From Syncephalis plumigaleata (Eukaryota > Zoopagomycota > Zoopagomycetes > Zoopagales > Piptocephalidaceae), in contig JAIXMF010000009.1 of assembly GCA_025201365.1 (NCBI GenBank), forward strand, positions 124,001 to 188,000: a DNA stretch of 64,000 nt, in the 5' to 3' direction. The notes beneath the pieces were generated by a model, which did not search any database, was not told the origin of the DNA, and worked only from the letters and a program-made list of their open reading frames with translations. The position numbers and the translations under genes were made by a program. Positions 35,258-47,284 of the stretch are shown here, piece after piece; position 1 is the first letter of the stretch; the number at the start of each line of letters is the position of its first letter.

Positions 35258-37122
35258 ATGAAATTGATTCATCTCATTGTTATCCTTGGCCTGCTGGCTA
35301 TTCTCGGAGCTGGCTCTGTAGATGCCAAAAAGCATAAGTCGAAATCGAAAAAGAAGGCCAAGCATTATGTCGATGCTGATCATGATGATAATGATGATAA
35401 TGATAAGAGAAAAGTCAATGTGAACTTGGATGAAGATACAAATGATGCACAGTTGAATAATGATCAATCGACAAGTAAATCATTCGCGGTCAATGGATCG
35501 GACATGCCAGTAAATCAAGGCAATATTGTGGTTGGTTACTTTAAACGCTGTTCCAATAACAATGGCAACAATGGCAACATCCCAGTATCAAACACTCATT
35601 TTGGTGCTGGAATCATGTTGTCGGCAAGTCCTGCTAATGCCACGCTGGCGAGTAATAATCAGCAAAACTGCTTAGGTCCACAGGCACAGGTATGCAGCTT
35701 GACGACCAATGGCTATGTCTGGGATAATCTGTCGAGACTTCGACTGGACGTGACGAGGGAATCAACCGATGACGGATGGAAGCTAGCATTCCTGTATGGA
35801 TATGATGCACCGCCAGTTATTGCGACGATGAATAATGAGCGCTTTGTACCGGCACACCTGCTCGCCCCTGGACAAACGGCCACTGGTGCCACACAAACCG
35901 TGTCAATTGGAGGGAATGACATTCAGATTAGCGATGATGGCGGTATCCGCTACTCGAACACGGCGTTATTCTCCGTGGACTGTGCCATTTCCAATAAAGT
36001 AGAGGAAGCATCGATGTCCGTGTGGCATGACACGAATCACGCCAGTTTCAAGAATGCGTCCGCATTGCGAAAACGCCGAATTGTCGCTGTTGGCGATTTA
36101 CACGGGGATATGTCGAACTCCTTAGCTGTACTGCGTATGGCGGGTATTATTGATCGTAACAATAATTGGGCGGGTGGTGACAATACTGTATTCGTGCAAA
36201 CGGTAAGTTACAGCTTGATAATGTCGTTATGTAACGTTGTTTTAAACTCACCTATGCTATCTTGTTACACGCATAAAACATAATACAATGAAATAACCTA
36301 TGTATAGGGTGATGTCATTGATCGTGGACCAGATACGATAGATTTATTGAAATTCCTACCCAAACTTATTATGCAAGCGAACAAGGCTGGTGGTCGGGTA
36401 ATAACAATAACAACAACAGCAATAATAATGATCATAATGATATACTAACTAATTTGTTATTAGGCTATCCAAATTCTTGGTAATCATGAAATCATGAATA
36501 TTGGCGGTGAACTGAAACACGTCAGCGAAGCGGACTACAAGACATTCAACGACAAGGCGGCACGTAAGGCGGCATTCAACGGTAATGGCTTGCTCGGTAA
36601 ACGGCTGTTCAAGCTACCGGTGGTGCATCAAGTGGGCGACACGGTATTCGCGCATGGTGGCATATCGCAAGCATGGGCAAAGATCGGGCTACGATCCACG
36701 AACGAGAGAGCAACCAAGATTATGCCGGAATACGCGAAAGAAGGCGTGAAACTGGACAGTTACGAGTCGTCCGCCATTGGTCCCACCGGTCCTGCGTGGT
36801 ATCGCGACTTCGCCAAGGGTGATGAATCGGAGGTGTGCGCCAATTTGGCTGCATCGCTAAAAGCACTCGGTGCCACTCGTATGGTAGTGGGACATACATT
36901 CAGAAGGATGGTAAAATTCTACCACGTTGCGGTAATCGTATTTTCGTCATTGACGTGGGCATCTCTCAGTATGCTCGCGATGTTAAGGGTATATCAGAAC
37001 CATCGGCACATGCTGCTCTCGAGATTCTACCGGATGGCACGGTTAACGCCATCTATCCGAAAGGTCGTATGACATTGGTTAGAGGTGGTAGAGCGTATAA
37101 TAACGACAATGATGATGAATAA
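35258..37122 (+). CDS. Secreted Shewanella-like (SLP) metallophosphatase
   Basis: Three exons: 35258-36202, 36308-36397, 36464-37122. The start MKLIHLIVILGLLAILGAGS with cleavage near VDA-KK is a signal peptide. A lineage-specific domain of about 230 residues (Asn-rich, with several Cys) follows. The PPP-fold catalytic domain has GDLHGD, GDVIDRG, LGNHEIMNIGGE, FAHGGIS and VVGHT, which bind the two metals and phosphate. The GNHE-IMN and lack of a long regulatory tail fit the SLP group of bacterial-type phosphatases. Near 36895 the frame of VVGHT and that of QKDGKILPRCGNR differ by one base; the final 75 codons are otherwise coherent (FVIDVGIS, ALEILPDG), so one base is probably lost in the sequence. 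It neighbours a secreted kinase-like gene. Confidence 0.82.
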
Positions 37123-37224
37123 ACAAGTCATATTTAATGATGAATCTCATTGATTGACACAATCGCACACACATACACGCACACATGTATATCGCTATCG
37201 AATAGCAATAGTATCTATTCCTTT

Positions 37225-38479
37225 TTATTTCATGATAGTTCTATAGTGTTTGTCATCATGAACAATTTTGTATAACGTCAATAGCGTTGGTTTCTTCGCA
37301 ATTTCTATTTTTATCCTGTCCAAGCTATTGCGATACATCGGCAGCCTTGACCAATCGAGACGGTATGAATTATACTGTCTAGAGGAAGTTTTATCCCAAA
37401 TACTTAATCTGATATAGTATTGGATTATTTCGCTTATTTTGTTAATGTCCAGTTTTGGTGTTTGCCACATGTATTCGCTTAGCCTGGCAATTTCCTGCTG
37501 CGACATTTGTTCCTTGATGTTGTAAATGGATACGTCGTCGAAATTGGCAAATCGCACGTATGACCTTGCCTTTTCATCAAACGAGACTCTAATATCTAGT
37601 AATTGAAAGAGATCAGTAATCATGTTTACGGATATATGTATATATATATATAACTTACTGGTACTTCTAAAGTTGTTAAATCCAACACCAGCTCGATGAA
37701 GTACCAGCATATCTAATTAGCATGGCAAGTATGATTAGAACGTGAATTTGCGTCATGTACACTCACATACTGTAAATAGCACTGCCAATAATCCTTGGTA
37801 GGGTGAGTGCTATGGGAATGGCTAAGGGTACGGCCGCGTATGTGCTAAGTTCCATCGACTCATATCGCTCCAGAAAGAGGAAACATCCGTATCCTTTCGG
37901 TGTCATAAAGTCGGCGACTCGTTTCAATATGACCTTATCGAGTTGATTACGCAATAGTTCGTCAAAGCCGGTTTCTATATACTTTACAATAATCATTAGT
38001 GATGCTAAATCAAGAAAAGCGTAATCTAGCAACTAACACTATAAAATGCTTTCTCCTTATAATAATTCTCTTTCGATTTATAACATTTAACGAGATTGTC
38101 GACGCCATTCACGCTTCTATGTACTGTATGAGCCTTTTTAGTTGTTCTAACCGGCCACTCAATAGGATCGAAGGTATATCTATCGGGAATATCGATCACT
38201 TCAGGATTACGCCAGCTGTTTATATTTGCTTTATATTTACTGGATTCCTTCTGTGTCGGTGGTCTCCACGGGCTTGCTAGCATTAGTCCTTTGGAATTCT
38301 CAGTCGAAGCAGTATCAGAAGCGGTGGATGTGCTTGTAATGACATTGTCAACATCCTTCGATGGTAGCTTGGGTGGTACATTTTTAGAATTTAGTAATGC
38401 TGATACTTTCATAGCATCTGTCAAATGCAATAGCAAAGCAAAGCAAAAGCAAAGCGGTAAATAACAATTTAAACATCAT
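37225..38479 (-). CDS. Secreted pseudokinase-like protein
   Basis: Exons run from about 38479 to 37225. ATG 38479 begins a strong signal peptide (MMFKLLFTALLLLCFAIA), but that frame is one base off the following long stretch (DAMKVSALLN...); the join falls in a GCAAA repeat region, so an indel is likely. The mature part has an N-lobe-like LVKCYKSKENYYKEKAFY (candidate VAIK lysine and C-helix Glu), a hinge with GCFLFLERYESMELSTY, a loop LHRAGVGFNNFR where HRD-x4-N is expected, and VRFANFDD at the DFG position. The catalytic Asp is absent, so I infer a pseudokinase. Introns lie around 37972-38041 (donor uncertain), 37716-37770 and 37597-37660. Related by layout to the genes at 24.2, 60.2 and 62.1 kb. 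Confidence 0.6.
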
Positions 38480-39344
38480 AATTGCTTGTATAAAAATAAA
38501 ACGTAAAAAATGATATTTCGTAGCAGTTTAATAGGGAAAAAAGAAAGAAAGAAAGAAGGACAGAAGGAGAGAAAGAAGAAAGAGAAAGAAAGAAAGAAAG
38601 AAAACTTGCTCTTTAAAGCAATGCTGTCACCGGGAAACGTGTCATGATTAATGTTCTGCAATCATCAACGGAACTTATCGTGTAGCAGTCAAGAAGACAG
38701 TACAAAGTTAGATTGACCGCGATGGAAATGACTAATATAGACGTAAGGAATATTGTACTGAGAATGTTTATAGAAATGCCATACTCTGAATTACTCGGTT
38801 AACCGGTGTTAGTACACGTGTTACAAAACTACTAGAGTCATCGTAATGATATGATGATTCACCTCAATCATCGCCGAGTGACAGTCATGGCAAACGAACA
38901 TAGAATAGTCGACATCAAGTATTAAGTTGATTGTAAATGGTACGTGTTACTTTATGTGTGTATCGCTTGGAATGTAATGGTCGTTGTATTACATGGATAA
39001 CATGTTAACGCTTACCAGGATCATACAATGTGATAATGAAGAGTGCACCGACACTGACCACTTTCACGCTATGATAATGTCAATCATTTTGAATCTCATG
39101 TTTGTTTCCAAAAGAAGATGTATATAACATGTTTGAAACTCCCGTAATACAGTGTGTCTCCACCAATAAACTATAATCACCATCCTTATTTTGATCCAAC
39201 AATTTGATTCATTGGATCCTGATTGTTTTGATTTCAGCACATACACGTACAACAACCGACCTGTCATAACAATCTCTGTTATTCGTATATGAGTTGTAGG
39301 CAACGGCAACACTTTCTACTCTACGCACGACAGTTAATCCCACC
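38480..39344. other. Intergenic region
   Basis: Holds a purine-rich (GAAA)n tract at about 38538-38603 and otherwise AT-rich sequence. It is the divergent promoter region for the pseudokinase-like gene and PLK4. No gene recognised. Confidence 0.55.
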
Positions 39345-41919
39345 ATGCCATCCTCAATTGACGTAAGCCTACTTGTTTTTCCTACTTGAATGTAATAGAT
39401 CTAATATGAATGGGTAGGATTTCCAACTGTTACGCGTATTGGGTAATGGAAGCTTTGGCGCAGTATTAGAGGCAGTTGGCAAAAGCGACAAGCTAGCCAG
39501 TCGTCATGTGGCCATAAAAATGGTAGATACAAAGTAGCTATTACCGCTATGAAGAGTTAACTAACTTGTCGGTAGATGGCGAAGAATCGCCTATCGTCGG
39601 AAGGTTTAAAACGACGCGTAGTTAATGAGGTATCCATTCATTTGCGACTACAACATCCGGCGGTTCTAAAGTTGTACGACTGCTTCGAAGACAAACAGAA
39701 TGTCTATCTCGTCATGGAGTTATGCGGTGGCGGTGCTCTCGATGCACTACTCTTCCGTCAGGATGGGAAGCGCCACAAGTTGACCGAGTCACAAGCACGT
39801 CGTATCATGCAACAATTAGTGGGCGGTCTAATGTACTTGCATACACACGGCGTGCTACATCGCGACTTGAAACCGTCAAACATTCTACTTACAAAGGAGG
39901 GTCAAGTGGTAGGTAGTAGAGGCTGCACTACTATTGCTTAATGTACACATATATATATATGTAAGACTGATCGATTGACCGGATGTTGCTACTCGTAGAA
40001 ATTAGGAGATTTTGGCTTGTCTGTACTTTTAGAAATGGATCGATTAAACGAGGAGCGAACGTTATGTGGTACTCCCAATTATATGGCTCCGTAAGTTGAT
40101 GAACACCATTAGAAACTAGCGGATTATTCATTATTGCCTACTAGAGAAATACTTGCACGTCAACCATACGGATTTGCCTCTGACATATGGTCATTGGGCT
40201 GTGTATTCGTTAGTATGCTTACGGGTAGACCGCCATTTCAAGTAAGTCGGCGTAATTGTTACTATACGGAATAGTGCTTGTAGTTAATGATTTATTAAGG
40301 GACGTACACCCGAGGAAACACTCGATAATATTCGTAATGGCTATATTCCATGGTTATCACAAATGTCACCTGTGGCACAAGATCTTGCTAAACAAATACT
40401 AAAACGCGTAAGCTATTATGATGAATCTCTATTACAATGCGTATAATTTACATGATGATTAGGATCCATTTCAACGTCTTTCCTTGACACACATCCTACT
40501 TCATCCATTTTTCACCGAGCAATTAGCGGCTCAATGGACACCATTACCAGATGAACCTGTAGCGGCAACAAGAGCAACGGCATCAGCAGCAGCAGCAGCA
40601 GCACAACGACAGCAGAATCAGTAACATCAGTAACACCAACACCAACCATTGCAAATGAACATGTAAACATACCACTAGTACCTATTAACACAGAGAGACT
40701 TCGTCCGATGAAACAACAAACACAACATGGAAACATAGAACTATTAGAGGATGGTCGAGTGAAATTGGCCGTACGAGGGGAATCACGTATCATGCTTATA
40801 TCCGGAGATGGCAACACGGTTAGTATTGTAATGTATTAACACACAATGCTACCTACTAATCTCATTGCTAGATTGAACTAATCGAGGAAGGCAGTCGTCC
40901 GGCTGTAGTAGCCAAATACAAGTTGGACGATCTTCCCGAGCAATATCATCGCAAATACGCGTATGCTTCCCGATTCGTTGAACTAGTACGTTCGCGTACA
41001 CCCAAGGTACGTAATACATGTAATGACATGATGAATACAAGCAATTCACCACTAAGCTATTGCATGCAGATTACGTATTTCTCTTCTGAGGCTCAATGCA
41101 GTCTAATGGAAAATGGACCTAATGCTGATTTCGAGGTTAAATTCTATGATGGCTGGAAGATACAATACTCTGCTCGTCGTAAAGAGTTGGAAGTCACCGA
41201 GCCTGTCCCGACACACGCATCATCATCGTCATCACCATCATCGGGACGACAACGATCGACACCTATTACACATCGATTTGATCCAGAACGGGATTTATTA
41301 GATCTTGCACCGCCTATTGCTACGCGTTTTCAACATGCTCGCGATATACTAGCTCGATGTCTAGACGCGGAACGACAATCGTCCAGTTATCCTGTAGTAA
41401 TACGACGACGCGCTAACTCTAATACAGCACCGATACTCTCATCCAGATCACCGAGTGTGACATTCTATGATAATGATCTTTACCAGAATAATGTGGAGAC
41501 CAAGCCGGCAAAAGCTACCCCTGCCAGCACATCTAACACGACACAGAATACACGTATAGAAAAGTATGTATACTGCTTTATTATTCATTCATGTATTAAT
41601 CGCGCTATTTCCTAGACCCTATTTGTACACGGCGTTTCTTTCTCATGTAGGCTGGCTTGTTCGATTTGTACACGGAGATCTCGCTCTATTTGTTGATGGC
41701 ACGCAATTGCGTACAAAACATACGCAACAAATGATATACTGGCGAGAGAGTAGTCATGCTACAGAGGAATGGTAAGTGTATATACGCATGATTACTATCT
41801 CAACTAGTTATATTGATGACCATTGCTTGTCTATTAGTTATTCATTAGATGAGGCATTACCAGTGGTTGTAGCGGAGAAATTAAGTCTAATCCCGCTTTT
41901 ACAGAGTTTACCTGTTTAA
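39345..41919 (+). CDS. PLK4: Polo-like kinase 4 (SAK) homologue
   Basis: Eleven exons: 39345-39362, 39418-39522, 39576-39908, 39999-40090, 40145-40241, 40300-40407, 40463-40818, 40872-41006, 41070-41563, 41616-41771, 41838-41919. The kinase domain has [65 protein letters not shown]. Downstream are cryptic polo-box strands ([49 protein letters not shown]) and a C-terminal polo box ([20 protein letters not shown]). This architecture is PLK4, the trigger of centriole duplication, not PLK1. In exon 7 a GCA/CAG repeat near 40575-40625 carries a one-base offset: upstream frame runs into a stop, downstream frame is coherent; exon length is also 3n+2. Its presence argues for a centriole-bearing, probably flagellated organism. 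Confidence 0.87.
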
Positions 41920-42261
41920 TTTATAATAAAACTTTGAATCAAAACAGATTATATGCTCTACTACTTGTTGAATTGTTCATATGTAGTAATACATTATTGA
42001 GTATATTGATGTATTGTGTAGCAACATGTATGCACATGACATACTTAATTTACTAATTAATTATATATTATAATAGAATCAGCTCATTCTCCATCGATTT
42101 CCTCCTCCTCCTTTCTCCGCTCATTGATATTTATACAATCAATATTCGTTACTTTTCTTACCTTACCTTTATCTAGCATTGTCACATACATTATATATAT
42201 TTATATACACGCGCGCACACATACATTCCACTCTTCTTTACTTTTATTTACCTTGTCTACT
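41920..42261. other. Short intergenic region
   Basis: 342 bp between two plus-strand genes; contains a TA-rich run and CA/CG dinucleotides near 42200-42225. Likely the terminator of PLK4 and promoter of the EXS gene. Confidence 0.5.
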
Positions 42262-44024
42262 ATGAGTACAGGACAAGTACAACCACCACAACGAGATGAC
42301 AACAATATCGCAGCTGCCGTTATTAGTTCACTAGCCGGTATGGATAGTCTACATGCCCTGACCACTTCCACTCCCAGTTCCAGTTCTAGTAACACTAGCA
42401 CTAGTACTACCAGCTACTTGGATCTTAGTGACTGGGATCCGTTTCCTATTCCATTTCGTATTCTGTTCCTCATCTGTTTCGGCATTTGGGCGTGGGGTAG
42501 TAATATCTCACTGTTAAGCTGGACGGGTATTGATGCTGGTCGTCTACTTGCCGTGAGTGGCGAGAAAGGTCTACGCTACACAAAGGTCTATCAGTTGGCC
42601 GCGGCACTCTCTACCGTCACACTACTAGGCTGGTGTGCCTTCCTGGTAACGCAGTCGGACACGGCCATTAGTCTAGTCTACGTTGGTTTCTTCCTACTTG
42701 TCGTCAATCCCATGGACGGTTGGTGTCGACGAGAACGTTTCCGTTTCTTAAAGTAAGTATTGACTGCTACTACAACTATTATTATTACTAGTAGCAGGAG
42801 TTGTAGTACCATGTACAACTACTGCAAGTTTATGCAGCCATCCATATATGTTTATATGTATCTAGTATAGCCCTATTGTTCATCTATGTTAATATATACA
42901 TATCGTTTTGTCTTGCTATCATTCTTATTCATTATAGATCATTGGGCCGTATATTCTTCGGTGCTCTCGGTACTACCGTTTACCTTTCCGATGTTATCCT
43001 GGCTGATATTCTAACTAGTTTTGCTAAAGTATTCGCCGATCTCTACGCGACACTATGTCATATCGTTGTCTTGGGTGGCATCGATTTATCTGCACCCGGT
43101 TTAGTAACCGGTAATTCCTGCGGTTATCACTGGTTTGGACCTGGATTAACCGCGTAAGTATATGACATAGATTACCATATAATGTATAGCGCTAATTGTT
43201 TGTGCATATTAGACTACCCTATGCACTACGTTTCAAGCAATGTTTAGTGGAATATGTGCACTCGCCAGAAGTTGCAGATCAACGTCGTCATTTAGCCAAT
43301 GCTCTTAAATATGCATCGGCATTTCCCGTCATATTCCTATCGGCTGTCCAACAATTACGCCATCGTAATCCCGATACACCTCATACTGATGTACTAGCCG
43401 ATATAGTGACTGATGACTTATTACCCACTGTATGGTAAGCATACTAATATTATAAATTACTAAGCACATGCTTATTATGATCATTTGTAATGCTGATATC
43501 ATCATAGGTTTACATGTGTTCTAATCAATTCACTCTACTCTTTCTATTGGGATGTGACTATTGATTGGCATTTAGGACAACTTGGTCCATTTAGTGCTAC
43601 TACTACTGTTAATAGCAATAATAGCAATCCTAGTACTGAATATCATACCATTCATCATCAAGGTTATACGCCCATTACATCTATGCTATCCGTTCATCCA
43701 AATCCATTCTCTTCATCTACTCGATTATTTACCTTAGGTACAGCGCCAACACGATGGCCTGAAGACTCGAAACACGCTAAACTACTACGTCCTATACTAC
43801 ACTTTGGTGAACCGTTTATTTATTACATGGCAATTACATTGGATTTCCTATTACGATTTACGTGGTCATTGAAATTGTCCACCCATTTACGACTAGATGA
43901 ATTAACCGCGGGTGGATTTGCCCTTGAATGGCTTGAAGTAGTACGTCGTTGGCTATGGGTCTACTTCCGACTAGAACGTGAATGGGTAGTTCGTGGCTAT
44001 GCCAATTCAACTGTTAATCCTTAA
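42262..44024 (+). CDS. ERD1-like EXS-domain membrane protein
   Basis: Four exons, 42262-42752, 42938-43153, 43213-43434 and 43508-44024, give about 481 aa with consistent phases. After a Ser/Thr-rich cytoplasmic start come several hydrophobic helices (FRILFLICFGIWAWG, VYQLAAALSTVTLLGW, AISLVYVGFFLLVV). The EXS domain signature is plain: LPYALRFKQCLVEY, LANALKYASAFPVIF, INSLYSFYWDVTIDWHLGQ and the final W-rich helices. No SPX domain precedes it, so it is of the ERD1 rather than XPR1/SYG1 type. Yeast Erd1 is a Golgi protein needed for phosphate recycling and retention of glycosyltransferases and ER proteins. The gene looks intact. Confidence 0.85.
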
Positions 44025-44395
44025 CAATAACAACAACAACAGCAGTAATAATAATCCTTTGCATTATTTTATATTTATATATATTTTACTTTCAATCTCT
44101 TCTACGTATTTCATACTTAATAAACAGCTCATATTTAGTAAATTGTGTAAGCAATATCCACTAATTATACGTATATCACTATAACATAATCATTCGTATT
44201 AGTTATACATATTGTTTATTATAATGATAATGATAATAAAGTCAGTACTACTACTAGTAATAATATGATGATGATGATGGATAATACCTGCCTGTCATCT
44301 ACGAGGTTTTTTGTCAATGTTGACAGGCGTATTTCTTAATAGATAAATGGATAGATAGATATCCAGTAATCATCATCTATGTAAATGAAGGGGAA
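44025..44395. other. Convergent 3' spacer
   Basis: 371 bp between the stops of the ERD1-like gene (plus) and SURF6 (minus). It includes Asn-type (AAC)n/(ATG)n repeats and a short inverted repeat, TGCCTGTCA at 44289-44297 and TGACAGGC at 44319-44326, that could support transcription termination. Confidence 0.4.
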
Positions 44396-46174
44396 TTACG
44401 ATTTATGTTTATTGTTGCTCGATTTCTTAGCATTCATCGATTTGCCTTCAAATCCAGGTCGATGCGCCTTCTGTTGCTTCTTCTTTTTCTTCTGCTGTTC
44501 TAGTTGTAACTTCTTCTTACTGCCCTTGTTCTTCTTGCTATCAATACGTGCTTGAATGTTCTCATTACGCTTCTTTTGTCGTTGTTCGGTCTGCTCCTGT
44601 ACCGCCTTTACTCGTTCATTCCATGCTTTCTCGCTCTTTTTCTTCTGCTCTGCTGTACGCTTAATCGTTTTACGTAATAGTTGCTCGTCATCTCGTAGTT
44701 TGTCGCCACGTGCCAATTTTACAGCACGCTGCCAGTTAGCCTGCTCCTCTAATTCGGCGCCTTGCTTGGGTTCTCCTTCTTTAACTGTTGGATCTTTTCC
44801 TTTTCTTTCTCCAACTTTTGAAGTGCATGCTCAGGACGGTGGCATGTCGTTTCTTCTCACCCTCAAATTGAAAGCGTACAAAATTGAAATCAACCTTCAT
44901 ATTATCTTCATCCTGTAGTTTTTAGGCAAATATCATCTATAGTGTCAATAGTCTACTCATTATTCATTACATATCATAGTGCTTACCTTATTTGATGAGG
45001 TTGCATTGTCGGCGAATATCATCTAGTATCATTCGCGTGTTAGTTTAATGGTCTCGTTCATCGTTACTTTATAGGAGATTACCTCTTTTCCTGAACCGCC
45101 TCCTGTTGCTCCCGACTTTTCACGTTGCTTCTTCTCCATCTCTTTCTTCTTCAATTTACGTTCTTCGCGTAATCGACGTTTCTCCTCTTTACGCTCCTTG
45201 GCGCTTCCTTTCTTAGCCGGTGTACCCGATGCTTGGTTGTTCGCTTCCGACTCAATGTGTCGCTTCTCTCGTAGTGCATCAATACGTGCCTTTAACTTGT
45301 TACGAAGTGCATCAATGGAATTGGAACTTGGTGAAAAGTCTGTACACTCCATGGAACGATTTGCATCGGGTGAGTCGGTCGAGAAAGACTCGTCATTGCC
45401 GGATAGACCCGATACACGCTGCCGTCCTTCTGAAAATGCATGGATGTATCCTGTTCATCGTCAGAACCTGACATCCAAGCATCGCTATTCTCTCCATTCA
45501 ATGATCCAGCTGAAAATACAGGCAATAAATCGGATGCATCGTCATCAATTTCTGACTCCATATCAACATCGCTATCATTATCGCTATCTTCTTCGTCTTC
45601 ACTGTCATTATGTACTGGAGTGGATGGTTCATTCTTGCGTTTCATGTCCTTCTTGGGAGTCTCTTTGGATGCGTTCACCTTGTTCTTCTTGCCTCCTTTG
45701 ACGGCAGTAATCTCCACACTGGCCACCGTGGCTTGTTCTTTCATACGTTCCGCTTCTTGTAACTCTAGTACGGATAATTGATTGGCTGGATCCAACTAGT
45801 ACATTTCTAAGTTGCCGTTCATTCCATTTCAATAATACTACGAATATTTACCTTGGCTTTCTTGGCTTTTCGTGCTTCCTCTTTGGATTTTTTACGTTTT
45901 TGATAGTCGTTAGCACTCTATGGAGCAGTAGTATGTTAGCTTAACAGACAACACAACAATGTATAATATCACTTGCCAGTTTCTCGTTAACTTCGGCGAC
46001 ATAGAACTTGGATGGAATAGCACCCAAGAGATCGTTAAACACGCTTGTGTGTGCCTTGAGACGTGTCTAAGTGGAAACTAGCAGGTTAACCATGTATACG
46101 CCACATATAGTTCCATAGTACTAGCACTATCAACATACCTCAAGACCATCTAACGAGTAGATAATCTTATCCAT
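44396..46174 (-). CDS. SURF6: SURF6/Rrp14 ribosome-biogenesis protein
   Basis: From ATG 46174 (MDKIIYSLDGLE) the exons encode a Rrp14 N-terminal segment (HTSVFNDLLGAIPSKFY), an acidic middle, the SURF6 helix DALRNKLKARIDALREKRH, a Lys/Arg/Glu-rich coiled coil, and the C-terminal signature WNERVKAVQEQTEQRQKKRN with RPGFEGK. Family members are nucleolar proteins needed for early 60S and 40S assembly. The reading frame is offset by one base at several places: near 45430 (after a T4 run), near 45040, and at two or more points between 44770 and 44870. The protein frame on each side is clearly SURF6-like, so either the gene is decaying or this stretch of consensus is poor; the neighbour genes suggest the latter. 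Confidence 0.75.
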
Positions 46175-46402
46175 TACAATAAAAGATCAAGCTAAGAATA
46201 ATTGAATTACCGTGCAATAAATGTAGAGTCAATAAAAAAGAAAAGAAAAAAACAAACTAATGGGTGATATGATTTGCGTGCAACCATCATCATTGAATTG
46301 AGGTAATTGAGGCTAGCAACTATATGTTTTAATTCCTGCTTATTGCTGTTTAGTACACATCTACTCACCATTGTCGTTTCTATAATCACAGTATTGCTTA
46401 TC

Positions 46403-47246
46403 ATGTCAACTCCACCATCAATAGCGAAAGAAACAGATACAAACAAGAAGGGCTTTACCTTACTTTCACCTGTGGAGGTACAGCGTAAACAACTGGAGAA
46501 GCTGTTAAAGAATCCGGATAAAGCGCTTGCATCGTTAGATGGCAATAATCACAAGAAGAGAACACGCGAGTCAGACGACTATATGCGTAAAGTGGGAGGT
46601 ATGCTTGTTAAGATTACGTTTACATACAACGACTACAACTAACGATTACGAATAGGCTCGTGTGCTGGAGCGGGTAGTGGTGATTTTCACGTTTATCGCG
46701 CAAGTAGACGTCGTGAATATGAACGACTGAATCAAATAGAAGCAGAACAACAAAAGGCAGGCTATATATATATATTATATATATCATATAGGAATACATG
46801 TTAGCTAATACAAGAGTTGTATGATATAATAGGAGAAAGAAGATAGAGAGTATCAGGAAAAGTTACGTAAATTACGAGAGGAAGATGAAGCACGCGAGGC
46901 AAAGAAACGTGCTCAACGTCAACGTAAGAAACAAAAACGTAATGGCAACAAGTCAAATGATACAACCAATAATAGCAATACTACTATCAATGATACAAGC
47001 AAAGCTAATAATGATAGCAATGACAATGCTAATAACTCGGATGTAACTACTATGAAGAAGCGTATAGCACAACCAAATATACCATTACCATCAGATGATG
47101 ATAATGATAATGCTACGATAAATGATACATCAACCTATATTTCTAGTAGTAGTAATAATGATGATGATGATGTACTCATGACATCAACATCAACAGCTAA
47201 ACCATTAGCTCCTAGTGTATTGATTACTGAGGAGAGTGATATGTAA
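46403..47246 (+). CDS. PRKRIP1: PRKRIP1-like spliceosomal protein
   Basis: Three exons, 46403-46598, 46656-46756 and 46833-47246, give about 236 aa. The conserved core is [11 protein letters not shown], a basic stretch, then [20 protein letters not shown] and [20 protein letters not shown] ending in a Lys/Arg run; this is the DUF1168/PRKRIP1 pattern. The human protein is a long-helix component of the catalytic C-complex spliceosome. The C-terminal 100 residues are Asn/Asp/Ser-rich low complexity. The second intron starts with GC (AAG|GCAGGC) and ends TAG, a non-GT donor. SURF6 lies divergently only 229 bp away, a shared promoter for two RNA-processing genes. Confidence 0.85.
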
Positions 47247-47284
47247 CTAAATAATAAACATACTAATTTTATAGATAACAACGA

